Of a stretch of DNA of 64,000 nucleotides, positions 44,122 to 55,697 are shown one piece after another. A program made the translations under genes and the position numbers. Each line of letters starts with the position of its first letter. Within the stretch, counting starts at the first letter, position 1. The notes under the pieces were generated by a model that was given only the letters and a program-made list of their open reading frames with translations, searched no databases and was not told where the DNA came from. This DNA comes from Stenopsyche tienmushanensis (Eukaryota > Arthropoda > Insecta > Trichoptera > Stenopsychidae): positions 62,001-126,000 of the forward strand of contig WACJ01000417.1 in assembly GCA_008973525.1 (NCBI GenBank), given 5' to 3'.

Positions 44122-44512
44122 TCTGTTAAGTGGGCAGGACGTATATATACGTCCAACGTAAATTGCATCGAAATTGGTTAGGACGTATATATACGTCCTC
44201 GAAATATATGGCAGAGGTGGCAAATTGGTTGAACTTCGCTATTGTGTTGGAGTGGATGTTTACTTAATAAACGGTGACTAGTAACATAAGGCAAATTCAA
44301 AGGCAAACTTATAGTTTTAAAATCATCGCTTAGTTGAAAGACATTTTCAAAGAAAAAATTCTAAGCATTTAAAAAAATGATAATATGGACTCACACCAAG
44401 TAGGCAGGACGTATATATACGTCCTATCGAAAATATGACGTATATATACGTCCTATCGAAAATATGCGCGTCCACTGTATGTTAATGAAAAGGAACTTCC
44501 CCGCTTAACAGG
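44122..44512. mobile_element. TTAA element carrying four copies of a GGACGTATATATACGTCC palindrome
   Basis: Flanked by TTAA at 44118-44121 and 44513-44516. The ends are inverted: TCTGTTAAGTGGG on the left, CCCCGCTTAACAGG on the right. Inside are perfect palindromes at 44137-44154, 44181-44198 and 44407-44424 and a 16-base version at 44437-44452. The last two sit in a short tandem repeat with CCTATCGAAAATAT. No coding potential was seen. A piggyBac-type MITE is the simplest reading; the palindrome array is unusual. Confidence 0.8.
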
Positions 44513-44605
44513 TTAATCATGGGTAAATACAGCAATTGCTTTGGAAACAAGCAATAAAAATTATAAATATAATGCTTGGTAATAAGTTTCGATTTAATAT
44601 TTTCA

Positions 44606-44734
44606 ACACATTCACGCCGGGTTACCATTTTTTTAAAGTCAATAAATCACATGATTAAAGACGTACAAGTGCGTCATCCGCATCTCTCGATCGTAACCGA
44701 AAGACGCACATATGCGTAACCCGAAGGGAATGCG
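44606..44734. mobile_element. Family H copy 1 (TTAA MITE)
   Basis: The ends ACACATTCACGCCGGGTTAC and GTAACCCGAAGGGAATGCG are inverted repeats; TTAA follows at 44735-44738 and a degenerate TTCA precedes. The interior has the near-palindromes GACGTACAAGTGCGTC and GACGCACATATGCGT. Confidence 0.7.
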
Positions 44735-44738
44735 TTAA

Positions 44739-45994
44739 TATAAAGTAATGTACATTTTCTATTATTTGAAATCGGACGAATGTAAAAAATGGATGCATTG
44801 CAGTGCTCTTAATTGACATTTAAGACTTTCTAAGTGGGAGTATTTGCTTAACAGGTCTACAATCAAATGAAAGGTCAAAGCTTTCAATCTTAGAATTTAC
44901 TGTAGATTTAAATTGGAAAATATTGGCAAATGAGTGTTTTATATTATTTTTATTACAGGCTGTCTCCCACGATCATAAACATGGACACATGACGATGTCT
45001 TTACATAGGAGGAACGAATTTCAAACGAAAAGATTATTTTCATCAGATAAGTACGGGTTTTCGAATTATGATATTAAGAGATCGCGAACCGCCATTTGTC
45101 CACCCCCGTCTCTCCTTTTTGAAGGGTTTATTAAAAGATTGGACCTGAAGAGGGGCGCCGGATAACGCCCGAATAGCATTAAAGCTGACACTTTAATGGC
45201 ATGAAATTACATCGCTTTAAGTCCGACACAACTTATAATTTCGAAATCCACGAAAAAAACACTCCATTTTATTTTGTGGTGCGATTTCGATACGGTTATG
45301 AATTTTTATTAGAACTAGGCTTTATGACCGCGAACGCAGACGGGGGGGGGGTTTTTTTAACCTTTTCCGCACGACTATTTGGCCAACATCGAGGGGCTCC
45401 AAACAAACAATTACTTTCAACCTCGAACAATTACTTCTAATGTGTACGCAATAAATTAAGTCGACTGAAAAAGGAGTCGTTGCATATTTAATGGTCATGT
45501 GCTGGAGGCGAACAAGACGAAATAATGAGGCAGTTGGAAGAAAACCTGGACAAACTGGATGTTGAATATTTTATCCAGTTTTCCTAATGCCCTTATTAAA
45601 ATTACGGAACTCGTTTCCCTAATACGCCGAGAGACGCGTTTCGATATTTCTCGGGCGATCTTCGGATGCTAAATTATTCAGAAGATAGATTTGTTCGAAT
45701 GTTGCCGAGCCAATTATCACAACGGCTCATTCCTTTCTGGGTTGAAAAATGCTTCACTTCTTAAGACGTTTGGTTAACATCTTCGCGAAGATGGAATGCC
45801 ATCACGTAAAAGCGGAATTGTTGCAAAAGAGCCACTCCTTTACAATTTTTTTTAGTACGCAATTATCGATATTTAGCACGCATCTCATGTGTGACATTTT
45901 AAGCGAAGCTTTCTAATCAAGGGCAGGGCTAAATACATTCCATAGACCAATCAATTGTTTCAATTTTTAACCACTGCTTCGACAAATCGTTATT
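44739..45994. other. Unique DNA, no gene recognised
   Basis: The short frames at 44923-45165 and 45201-45440 lack known domains. A G9/T8 run lies at 45341-45357. Confidence 0.4.
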
Positions 45995-46484
45995 TAAAAT
46001 CGAAACATTTTTCGACAAAATATTTATTTTCGTCGCTGCAGATGAATACTTATATACTATAATACTTTGATATGATTCGTAATTATATTACGGAGGAATA
46101 CAAAAATTCTGAACCCCGTATCTATTATATTTCATATCGATATTTCCATTATTAGAGTCGATGTGTAGTAAATACATCACCGGCAGGGAAAGGTCAATAT
46201 AACAATTTGAACAGCATATATGTATCGTATATATGTATACACGGATTAGACAGTTACTGCCCCTAGGCATCGCCTAAGCTCGTCAATTAGTAGTTATGCC
46301 ACTGTTTCCAAGCGTCCAGATTTCGGCGGGAATGTCTCGATTTATTAGCCTTCATCGTGCTGGTGAGGTATACGATTTCTGTTAGATAAAAATTTCAATC
46401 TCGAATTTGTCGGGATTACGTTTACTAATCCCAGGGATTCATGAGCGCCTAAAACTGTCCGGGATCCAGGGATTGGATTCCCTA
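45995..46484 (+). mobile_element. Family A copy 7
   Basis: From TTTCGACAAAATATTTATTT through the full right half to GGGATTGGATTCCCTA. The left end is not recognised. Confidence 0.85.
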
Positions 46485-48349
46485 GTCACAGTCAATTCGT
46501 ACCCGATCATAACGTGTTAAATTAGTGCTCGGACAAAATGCACGCGCATCAAAATACACATTGCGCATTGAAAGGGATTAATAACGCGTTATAATAATGC
46601 AGATGCTTATTGCGTTTTCTCTCAATCATAGAATCGCTCAGGAATAGGTCAAGCCGATTCTATAAATGCCGGTTAAAAAACGAACGTGTTAACCGGCTCG
46701 CATAATTGCGCACATATTTCAAAAGCAATATATGCAAAATATGTGCAATGGGATACGGTGAGCGATGAAGAAAGATTGCAGCATCAGACCCGAATATCAA
46801 CTCGACATCAACATCTACCATAATTTATTCTTCAAAGCGCAAGGAGCGGACAGGCTTGCAGATCGTCGGAAGATGGTGGTGTTGCTCAAAGTTTTCAGAT
46901 TCCTAGGATGAACGATTAATTTTCACATCTAGGGTCATGAAATGCCAACAGTTCAATACACCCCAGATGAAAGACACATTTAAATCCGCATTTGTATAAG
47001 ATGGATTTCAAAAAAATGTATAATTGGATGCCGCACGAATCGACCCCAACGCCGGAAGAAAATCTGCTCAACGATGGATGAACATATCAAAGATGAGTCT
47101 CGAGTGACATTTCAATTAATTGACAACACGACTTGCGTCATGTGTTACAAGCGAAAGCATTTAAGATCAACAGTATCCCGATTTCCATTGCCAACTTCCC
47201 GATGTCAAATGTTGCCACCCATCTCCCAGGCGAATTTGGTCCAGCGAATATATTCGTCTCGGTATCATGGCTTACATATAGCATCACTTCTAAGAAGCTA
47301 TATTCTCGGATCATTATAAATCGGAATTTAAATTGGAAACGCTGTAGATCCACGAAAATTTAATAAGTGTACTCTTATTTAACAAGGTTTAGGAATAGTA
47401 CGCTCGATTGCAATGGTGGTTATCACAGCAAATAGCGAAGAACATTCTGTGACTTTGAGACCTTGCATTCTTTGACCCTGAAATTGTTAGTATGAGCATG
47501 CTGTTGGAACTCATCGGATTGCAGAAGTGCGCCGAGAAGACTTCCTTCGTGATCTTAGCCTTGATTGTTTTTTCTAAGGATCACAACACCTAACCGTACA
47601 AGAAATGCACTTGAGTATGCATCTGCCTTCATATGAATTTCTACAATAGATTTTGAATATCTAATATCAGCTTAAAAGCGGGATTGCGTTGATTGTTTTT
47701 ACAGGACGCTCAAAGAGTACAACAACATATGCAACGCCTCACTCAAAAAAGTACCGGTCCATAATGTGTTTATGAAATCATATGTGCCCCCCTATTCAAC
47801 GTCGGTGCCGGCTTGCGGCCCCTTTGATCGCCCAAATATCATGACTCGTTTCTGTCTTTATTTTCTTAGATAACAAAAAAATTGTTTATTCTCAAACATA
47901 TGCTTGATTCTGAGTACCTTATTGCAAGTTGAATCAAAAAGTTGCCCGATCGGTGTTGTAACACAAGCACAAACGTACCGTAATCATGATATCGATGATA
48001 AACTAAACGCAAAAGGCGAAGAAAGTTTGGGATCGAAGAACTAGTTATTAGAATTTGCTCGAAATCCAATGGCGATAATCAATTGAAAATTTATCAAATG
48101 TAAGAACAAATCGTGTATTCATACATATCATCATCAACAACCGCAGGAAATTCACTGCAGGACATCGTTAATGCTCATTCAAATATAAAGAATGGAGCAT
48201 CAAATCATATGGAACACCAGAATGAGCGTGATGAAAATCATTCTCACAATAAGTAACAGATAATAAGTAATGCAAATCAGATTTATGTTATTCCATTTTG
48301 GCTAAATAATTATGACTTATTTGGGAATTCGAAATAAAAATGCATTTAT
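46485..48349. other. Unique DNA, no feature recognised
   Basis: Overlapping short frames at 47074-47363 on both strands have no known domain. No repeat copy was seen. Confidence 0.4.
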
Positions 48350-48612
48350 TCCCATGTAACGTTTCGTGAGCCGACTTCTCGATCCCCTATTTCGTTGCTT
48401 ATGTCGCTGCGATAGTTCCTAAACGTCGCCTTAATCGGTCGCGGAAACCGCACCGGGTGGTCATTAGAAGCACCGGACGCTCCTTACTATTATCATTCAT
48501 GATGATCTCAGCGCTGATGAATGAAAAGGAGGGCACAAAAGACGGAAAAGGATATAAATAAAATATTGAATTATTTTGTATATCATTTTATTGCCCTTTC
48601 GATATTGACAAC
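48350..48612 (+). repeat. Family G copy 2, left part
   Basis: Homologous to 8845-8868 plus 9424-9600. It retains about 60 extra bases (CGGTCGCGGAAACCGCACCG and following) absent from copy 1. Interrupted by A copy 8. Confidence 0.65.
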
Positions 48613-49094
48613 TAGGGAATCCAATCCAGAGCCAAAGTTTCTGATATTTCGACAAATTATTTATTTCCGTCGCTGCAAATGAATACTTATATGCTATAAA
48701 AATTGGATGGGATTCGTAATTATATTACAAAAATGCAAAAAGTCTGAGCCCCGTATCTATTATATTTCATATCGATATTCCCATTATTAGAGTCGAGGTG
48801 TAGTAAATACATCACCGGTAGGCAAAGGTTAATATAACAATTTGAATAACAAATATGTACTGTAATACTGTAACTGTACTGTATACATAGATTAAACAGT
48901 TACTGCCTCTAGGCGTCACCTAAGCTCGCTAATTAGTAGTTACGCCATTGTTTCCAAGCGTCCAGATTTCGGCAGGAATGTCTCGATTTAGTAGCCTTCA
49001 GTCGTGCTGGTGAAGTGTATGAGTTCTGTTAGATAAACATTTCAATCCCGAATTTTTCGGGATTACGTCTGGGATCCTGGGATTGGATTCCCTA
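48613..49094 (+). mobile_element. Family A copy 8, both ends present
   Basis: TAGGGAATCCAATCC to GGGATTGGATTCCCTA, 482 bases. Flanks TTGACAAC (48605-48612) and CTGACGAC (49095-49102) agree at 6 of 8 bases, consistent with an aged target duplication. Confidence 0.87.
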
Positions 49095-49102
49095 CTGACG
49101 AC

Positions 49103-49187
49103 GATAACGAGACACACGGTCTCCATGCAAAACGGATATCAGTTCATGGACGAAATGTACGCACTACTTTCAAACTCTACTCTAACG
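49103..49187 (+). repeat. Family G copy 2, right part
   Basis: The end CGCACTACTTTCAAACTCTACTCTAACG corresponds to 9581-9607. Two D elements follow directly. Confidence 0.55.
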
Positions 49188-49462
49188 CAGCGGTTTTTAA
49201 ACTTATATAGTCTGCGGATCCTCTCTTGAGCAAATATTTTTTTGGCGGACCCCATCCCAAAATTTTACATCGTTCTTGAGACTTAGTTTTTTAAAACGAA
49301 TAAATATTTATTGGTCAAATATTGATCAAAATATATCTTCTTATAATATTTTCTGAAAATGATTCTACAAAAATATCTAGATCAAGGATAGATAAATGTG
49401 TTTTTAATATTTTCGCGGACCCCGGGTAATGACTTCGCCGGTCCCCACTTTAAGAATCTGTG
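49188..49462 (+). mobile_element. Family D copy 5
   Basis: From CAGCGGTTTTTAAAC to TTAAGAATCTGTG, with CTCTAACG on both sides (49180-49187 and 49463-49470). Confidence 0.9.
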
Positions 49463-49470
49463 CTCTAACG

Positions 49471-49793
49471 CAGCGATTCTTAAACTTATGTAGTCCGCGG
49501 ACCCCTTTTTGGGCAATTTTTTTTCGCGGACCCCCTCTTGAGCAATTTTTTTTCGCGGACCCCTTCTTGAACAAATTTTTTTTGTGAACCCCATTTTAGC
49601 CTTTGTGACTTAATTTTTCAAAGAAAAAAACATTTCTTGGTCAAAATAGATCTTTTTATAATGTTTTCTGTAAATAATTCCACAAAAATATCTTGTTCAA
49701 GTATAGGCAAATCTTTTTTTATATCTCTGCGGACCCCCAGCAATGGCTTCGCGGACCCCCAGGGGTCCGCGGACTCCTGTTTAAGAACCGCTG
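49471..49793 (+). mobile_element. Family D copy 6, in tandem with copy 5
   Basis: From CAGCGATTCTTAAAC to TTTAAGAACCGCTG. It shares the octamer CTCTAACG with copy 5 on its left and has TTCTGACG on its right. Confidence 0.9.
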
Positions 49794-51418
49794 TTCTGAC
49801 GGATTCTAGGGACTTAAAATATATGGCCAGCTTTAAAAAAAGCGACCTCGCGCGTATCTTTCAAGACGGGCAGCTACACGCAGGTTCGTTCGCTATCGGA
49901 TCGCGGATGAACCGATGAAAGATGAAGAAGAATGCTAGACTGTGAAGAAAATCGCTTGTCAACCTATCAACCAACTACCAAGACTATCGGTCGACTCTTT
50001 TTTTCCCCTGCGTGTCCGAGTTCCGACGTATTTCAACATTATACTCTAAATGGGATTTCAACCATCTCCAAAACTCACTATGGCTACCGATTGGCTGACT
50101 TTGACCTTAATATTATGAAAATAATTTTACTAAGTAAGTTTGCCACATTATGATTGTATTTTTTTACTAAAAAAATGCGCCGGTATAACTTGATTTGAAC
50201 AAATACAAATGCGCGCGCATGCAAATTTCCAGGCAAACGCGTTGCAATATATATATTTTTTACAGCTTCGATAATGACAGCGTTCTGTTTATGCTCTGCA
50301 TTGACATTAACGGTGTTTTTATACGTAAATAAATGTTTAGCATCGAAAAATGATGGCGCCCGTACTGTTTGAACGCCGCGGGCGCCACGATTTAATCCAG
50401 ATCTACGCAAGCGATGCACGTCAAAACGCCGAATAATTTATCGCTAGTCTAAGGCGTTTTGGATCATTTTTTCGAAAATATTTATCTCGTAAATTTGATA
50501 GCGACAAGCATTACAAATAGGAGAACCACATCCATTATATCACATTATCGGGCTCTCGACGTATGTAATCGGATTTGTACCATTGTAGCATGGGTCGGAG
50601 CACGTGAAGAAGACTGATGGGTACGCCGGTCGCAAAAAAGCGCTTCTTGATTAACCGGTTCCGATTTAACATATGTTAAATAATGGGAGCTTTTAAATAG
50701 ATCTGTCAATTTGAAAAAAAAGAGTAATAGACTCGAATACCGGGATACATAATGGGGGAATTATGTACAGTTAATAAAATTAAATTTGCATAGGAGATTC
50801 GCGAAATAAATTCCAAGCGACGTAGCAAAAACAATCAAGTCGTAGATGTACGTGAAGTTATAAATTCTGCAGGCTTTCTGACGTATAATCGGATAATCCT
50901 TTGCTTCGGATCCAATATGACCGACTTTGTTTCAGCATCGGGAAACTTTGCCTCCTTCCATGGATATAAAACGGCGTTTTGCGACGGATTTTCTTGTTTT
51001 TTTCTCGGTCTTATTGTTTTTTTCCCATCAATATTTCTTCCGGTTCCACAACTCACGAAATCCATTCCGTGAGATTTATTTAGCGATTTTTCTATTACGG
51101 ATTCCAGTGGAGCAAAAATTTAAATTCAGGAGAAGAATTTCCGCATCTTTTTTATCAGGACATTATCGCTGAGCCGATATTTGCTTTCGGATTTTCAGCT
51201 GAGCTTTCCAACGAATATGATTTATGGTGAATTAAATCAAAAATGAAATGAAATCCCCATCCACCAGTGACAAAACTTGTAAAAATATCACATTCAGAAT
51301 TTTAACATTAATATGAAATATAATTGCGGAAGAAAAATAAATAAATATTGCCGAAAATTATTTAAAACACAGATTTACCTTGATTATTGACTTTGAAATC
51401 AATGCAATTTCATCCAAT
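49794..51418. other. Unique DNA, no gene recognised
   Basis: A 111-codon minus frame (50084-50419) and an 81-codon plus frame (50927-51172) have no recognisable domain. Confidence 0.4.
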
Positions 51419-51422
51419 TTAA

Positions 51423-51593
51423 CTAATTCCCGTCGGGTATATAGTGAGATGTCCTAAGCATTTTTTCCAGTTTCTTTTAGAAACTACCCACTAGTTAAAA
51501 AGATAGCGCATTATTTCCTAATATTATAAATTTTCACAAATACACTCAGCGTCAGACGAAAGACAATGGTAAGTGTAGCCCGACGGGAATGTG
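51423..51593. mobile_element. Family H copy 2 (TTAA MITE)
   Basis: TTAA at 51419-51422 and 51594-51597. The ends CTAATTCCCGTCGGGTATA and TAGCCCGACGGGAATGTG are inverted. 171 bases, no ORF. Confidence 0.8.
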
Positions 51594-51834
51594 TTAAGTT
51601 GATAAAGGCAGATGATGTAGACAGTTTATCAATGGGTATAATTTTATAACTTAATACAGTGTACTCTTGATTATCCGGATACTGATTATCCGTGGTTGAA
51701 AAATATTAATTTAAAAAAAAATTATACTCGGATAATAAGGCCATTCTTGAATAGTACTTAGGTGTTGTGAAAATGGACCCGGGGTGATAAGAGTGATACA
51801 CGTTGCTTGATTACTAAAACTTCAAAGTGTATGA

Positions 51835-51920
51835 TAGGATGATCGCGTATTTGCGAGCGAATTCCAGTGATTCAGAAAGAACACTTGTACGTTGATCCCG
51901 AAGAGAGACAGATTTGTTGT
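51835..51920 (-). mobile_element. Family C copy 11 (right-end fragment, inverted)
   Basis: ATGATCGCGTATTTGCGAGC, GAATTCCAGTGATTCAGAAA and GAACACTTGTACGTTGATCC; then other sequence. Confidence 0.75.
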
Positions 51921-52001
51921 GGGCGACATGTTGGGCGACGAGAGTGTTAAACTGATTGCCCTGAAACTGAGCCCTCCGCAACGCTTGTATACCCGGCTTA
52001 A

Positions 52002-52692
52002 CCCTCTGAGTAGTGAGCTAATTTAAAATCTTCATATTCGTAGATGCTATATTTGCTTGTCCGCCACTTATCATCCGTACAAATCCACTTATTAATCAGA
52101 ACCGCAACAACGCATATGAAGCCTGTATTTAACACTCTCTATAAATATAAATAATACACCTAAAATCGATTAATTATATCATTAACACATCAATATTAAC
52201 CGATAAATTTGGGTAAACGATCTATACCAGCGCTTCTTAAACTTATGTAGTCCGCGGACCCCCTCTTGAGCAAAATTTCTTTCGCGGACCCCCTCTTGAG
52301 GAAAATTTCTTTCGCGGACCCCCTTTTGAACAATTTTTTTTTGGTCAACCTCATTTCAACCCTTGTAACTTAATTTTTCAAACAAACAAATATTTCCTGG
52401 CCAAAATAGATCTTCTTATAATGTTTTCTGTAAATAATTTCACGAAAATATCTTGTTCAACTCTAGATAAATGTTTTTTTTTATATCTTCGTGGACCCCT
52501 GTTTAAGAACCGCTGATCTATACAATTGTGCAATATACGCAGGATGCTCTGTCTCTGTCTCCCATGCACAGTTGCCGAACTGCGCTACATTTTGACCGTC
52601 TCTGTCTCTCTCCGAACTCAACGTACAAGAGTGCTCTTTCTGAATCATTGGAATTCGCTCGCAAATACGCGATCATCCTACCATACACGTCA
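52002..52692 (+). mobile_element. Family C copy 12, interrupted by a D element
   Basis: Starts after TTAA (51998-52001) with CCCTCTGAGTAGTGAGCTAA and ends near CGATCATCCTACCATACACG. The ATCTATAC word of its core is duplicated around the insertion at 52228-52515. Confidence 0.85.
52228..52515 (+). mobile_element. Family D copy 7 nested in family C, exact 8-bp duplication
   Basis: CAGCGCTTCTTAAAC to TTTAAGAACCGCTG, 288 bases; ATCTATAC at 52220-52227 and 52516-52523. Removing the insert and one octamer restores the standard C core. Confidence 0.95.
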
Positions 52693-53224
52693 AAGTTTTA
52701 GTAATAAAGCCATGTGTATCGCTCTTATGCTTACATATGCTGGTAATCATCGATCGGTACGAAATCATCGATATTACAATCGGTTGTAATCGTAAAAAAG
52801 GATCAAACATTCAAACAAAAAATAGATTTCAATGGCAAATTTCGCGCAGTCAATGACTGCCAGTTATCGTAAGTCGCTATGACGCGAGATTGCCATCGGA
52901 TTTATATTTTTAAAGAGCATCACCGACATTTTACAGCGATCAAAGACTGTCCGTAAGATGACACTAAGCTGTCGATCGAAATTTATTAATGGTTTTTGTA
53001 TGGTGTTCGATTTTTAATCTCTAAAATCAACAACGGCTTACCTGCTGATTCGCGGCTTAATTGACGGACTGCTGAGGCGAACTTCGTGATCTAATATAGC
53101 ATGAATTTATGCATCATTTAACACTGTATTATCAATCAATATCGCATGGATAATGCATCGTCAATTTCAATTAGAAGAATAATGCTGTGTCGTCTATATT
53201 ATCTCCGAGTTTCGTTTGTGAACG
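52693..53224. other. Unique DNA, no feature recognised
   Basis: No gene or repeat match was seen. Confidence 0.4.
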
Positions 53225-53320
53225 CTGAAGGCAAAGAAATCCAGCGGTGTCAGGTCTGGAGACCGTGCGAATAGAGCACGCCCCCAGATAAATAAATCCA
53301 GTGGTGTCAGATCAACCACA
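53225..53320 (-). pseudogene. Tc1/mariner-superfamily transposase fragment, motif duplicated
   Basis: The minus strand encodes, in one frame, DLTPLDLFIWG, then about six residues, then RSPDLTPLDFFAF. RSPDLTPLDFFLWG is the conserved stretch around the third catalytic acidic residue in many Tc1/mariner-type (DDE_3) insect transposases; the last D here is that residue. The stretch occurs twice within about 55 bases per unit, so the relic contains a small tandem duplication. Downstream codons decay into stops, and no first or second catalytic motif or terminal repeat was found. It is distinct from the mariners at 9616 and 60072, which have the SPDLAP form. Confidence 0.6.
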
Positions 53321-53802
53321 TTTAAAGGTGAAATTGGTTTTTTGTTGTTGGGTATTTTTGTTCAAAATGTTTTAAAAAAATATATTTCGATAACCCTGGC
53401 ACTTAGGACATAGGGCCTATGTATGACACGTAGCAAAATACCCCCCTAACCCCCAAAAACAATTTGTCGGTTCATGTACAAAGCATCCTATATTACTTCT
53501 CGAGACGATTTAGTTGATATTAATTAAAATAATTTTCTAGAGTATATAGAGTCTGTGTGTGAATTTTTTTTATGGATGTATATTTTGATGTACAAATCGT
53601 GAAATGATCTTTGCCAAGCAAATATATCAATATTTTTGAGCTCCAAACAAACAAGACATATACGGTGGTCTTTCTGGGATAATCGCCTTATATGGAGCGG
53701 CATCCAAACGGTCAAGGAATTGAGGACAGGTGCCGGTCTTAACCCATTTACATGACGAAGCGGATAATTCCATGCGCGTGAACCTTTAATAGCACCAATT
53801 AA
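53321..53802. other. Unique AT-rich DNA, no feature recognised
   Basis: No gene is supported. Confidence 0.4.
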
Positions 53803-54212
53803 GTGACCACTTTCAGATATTTTAGCATCTCAAAAGATATCCAAGCTCCAAGGTCTCAATTTGCGCACACCTCGATTAACATAATAGCCCCTGTTCTGTC
53901 CGAGGTGTGTAATTTTGTCAACCGAATCGCACGGACGAAGCAGTCATCTTCGTCCGCTACATCTTCATTAGTGAATAATACGGTCACGCCTTAGTCAGTT
54001 TCTCCGGATCCAAGGTCGTGAGGGTTGGCTCCGGCAGCCGACGGGAGGGCTGATGGAGGGTTCGATAGTCATCACCCTTCGCCTACCTTTGCAACCCCAT
54101 CGTGCCGGTAATTCCCCACGTAATGCCCGCCGTGCATGTCACGGTTACACATCACAAACTACGCCCGCATTCTAACCGTCTACCTCTAACTAACTACATT
54201 ACGCCAGAGGGT
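53803..54212 (+). other. Possible LINE 3' end (ORF tail plus GC-rich trailer)
   Basis: A frame ending at 53994 reads APVLSEVCNFVNRIARTKQ before a serine/threonine-rich tail and stop. A GC-rich, stop-filled 200-base trailer (54000-54190) follows and ends before GAGGGTTAAC. This layout resembles a non-LTR ORF2 end with its 3' untranslated region, but I do not recognise the protein and no reverse transcriptase motif is present. Confidence 0.25.
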
Positions 54213-54656
54213 TAACTTCAACTACAAATAATCAATATTCAAATACCCATGTACGTGTACCGACTCACTTCACGTACGTAATCATTATTAAACAATCGTT
54301 TAATTGCGATAACAGAGGCCTCCGGTCATTCGGTGTAATTTCACGGCTGCAATTAGCTTCAGGTGCACATTTTATTTAGCAATGCACTTTGAAACATCTT
54401 TCAATACACTCTGGCTATCTCCATTTTATGTAAATACGATTCAACGACATATTAATTTAAGCATTAAGCCATGGCTTAATGAAGGTGCTGCAAGACGCAA
54501 TTGTTTGATATGGGGGGCAGGTGCTCGACATGTTTGCAAATGAGATCAAATTAACACACTTTTGTCGGGACACGTAGTACAGTGTGTCATATTGATTTGA
54601 CAAAGTGTATTGGTAACTCTTCACAAGGGTAATGAGGACAAAATATAAGATTTTAA

Positions 54657-54912
54657 CCCTTCAAAGGAATAAGACACGTGGTTGTGTTCGAATTCCAGTG
54701 ACTTATAAAGCATGTTGAGCTTGGAAAGAAACAGAGAAGGTGAGATTATCTTGCAAGTCAGAGATTATGAATGACGACAGTGTTTATTTATTTAAATACA
54801 AGCTTCACACACGCTGCGACGGTTCTTATAGATAAGTGGATTTATATGACGATAAGTGACGTACAAGCAAATATAGCATATAAGATTATGAATTAGTTCA
54901 CTACTCTAAGAA
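54657..54912 (-). mobile_element. Family C copy 13 (inverted, internally shortened)
   Basis: TTAA at 54653-54656 then CCCTTCAAAGG; it ends AATTAGTTCACTACTCTAAG. The middle between TTGCAAGTCAGAGATT and AGTGTTTATTTATTTAAATA lacks the ATCTATAC core. Confidence 0.8.
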
Positions 54913-55326
54913 GAATAATGTATTTTATGTAGTGATGTATTGCTCAAAAGTAGTGTACATATATATATTTGCTTCCTGTTGCTCCAAACGAGCGATTCAA
55001 CTATATATTGTAGGTGCATAATTTCATCTGCTCCGCCCGACTAAAATGTGTTGACAGTATAAATGGAATACAAAATTGGCAATTCACATCATAATTATAC
55101 AAGATAAAATTAATTAAGCCTGCTTATGAACGCTCGCTTTCGTGGGAATATAGAAAAAATAATTAACAAACCAGGATTTAGCACATTTTTGATCTTATCG
55201 TTTTTTGCTGTTGATCTATACAACATTTTTATATGATTTTTTATTTTAAAACGAATCGTTTTTCGTGCGTATATTCAGCTGTTGTGAACATCCAATAATA
55301 AGTAGAATGTAATATTTTTATATAAA

Positions 55327-55697
55327 ACTAACGAATACCCGGCATACGTTGCAATGCCATAAGCGCTTAATAATTATTTGAAAAGAAACGCAGTACGTAG
55401 TTTATTGCTTCAGGTCATTTCACCAGACCAATATGCGCCAACATGGTGCACCATATAATATTTTTATTATGACTGTGTTATTCCCGCAAGTATAAACAGT
55501 AAGTTGACAAAGTTTTATCGCAATCGTATGAACGATATGGAAGCGCATTAAATACGGACAAACACACATTGATTTTTATATATTAGAAGACTATATCTAT
55601 ATTACTCGCGGAACTCTTAGCAATAAGTGGACGAAGTTTTATCGCAATCCGATGAACGGTATAGCAGCGCATTTCGTACGAACAAACAAGAATTTTA
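55327..55697 (-). repeat. Family B copy 5
   Basis: Starts with the end block ATACCCGGCATACGTTGCAA, then the ATATGCGCCAACATGGTG segment shared with copy 1, then two inverted units (about 55505-55575 and 55640-55690). Confidence 0.8.

Noticed and set aside
48526..48540. CTGATGAATGAAAAGG, both hammerhead core words
   Set aside because: There is no room for stem II between the two core words.
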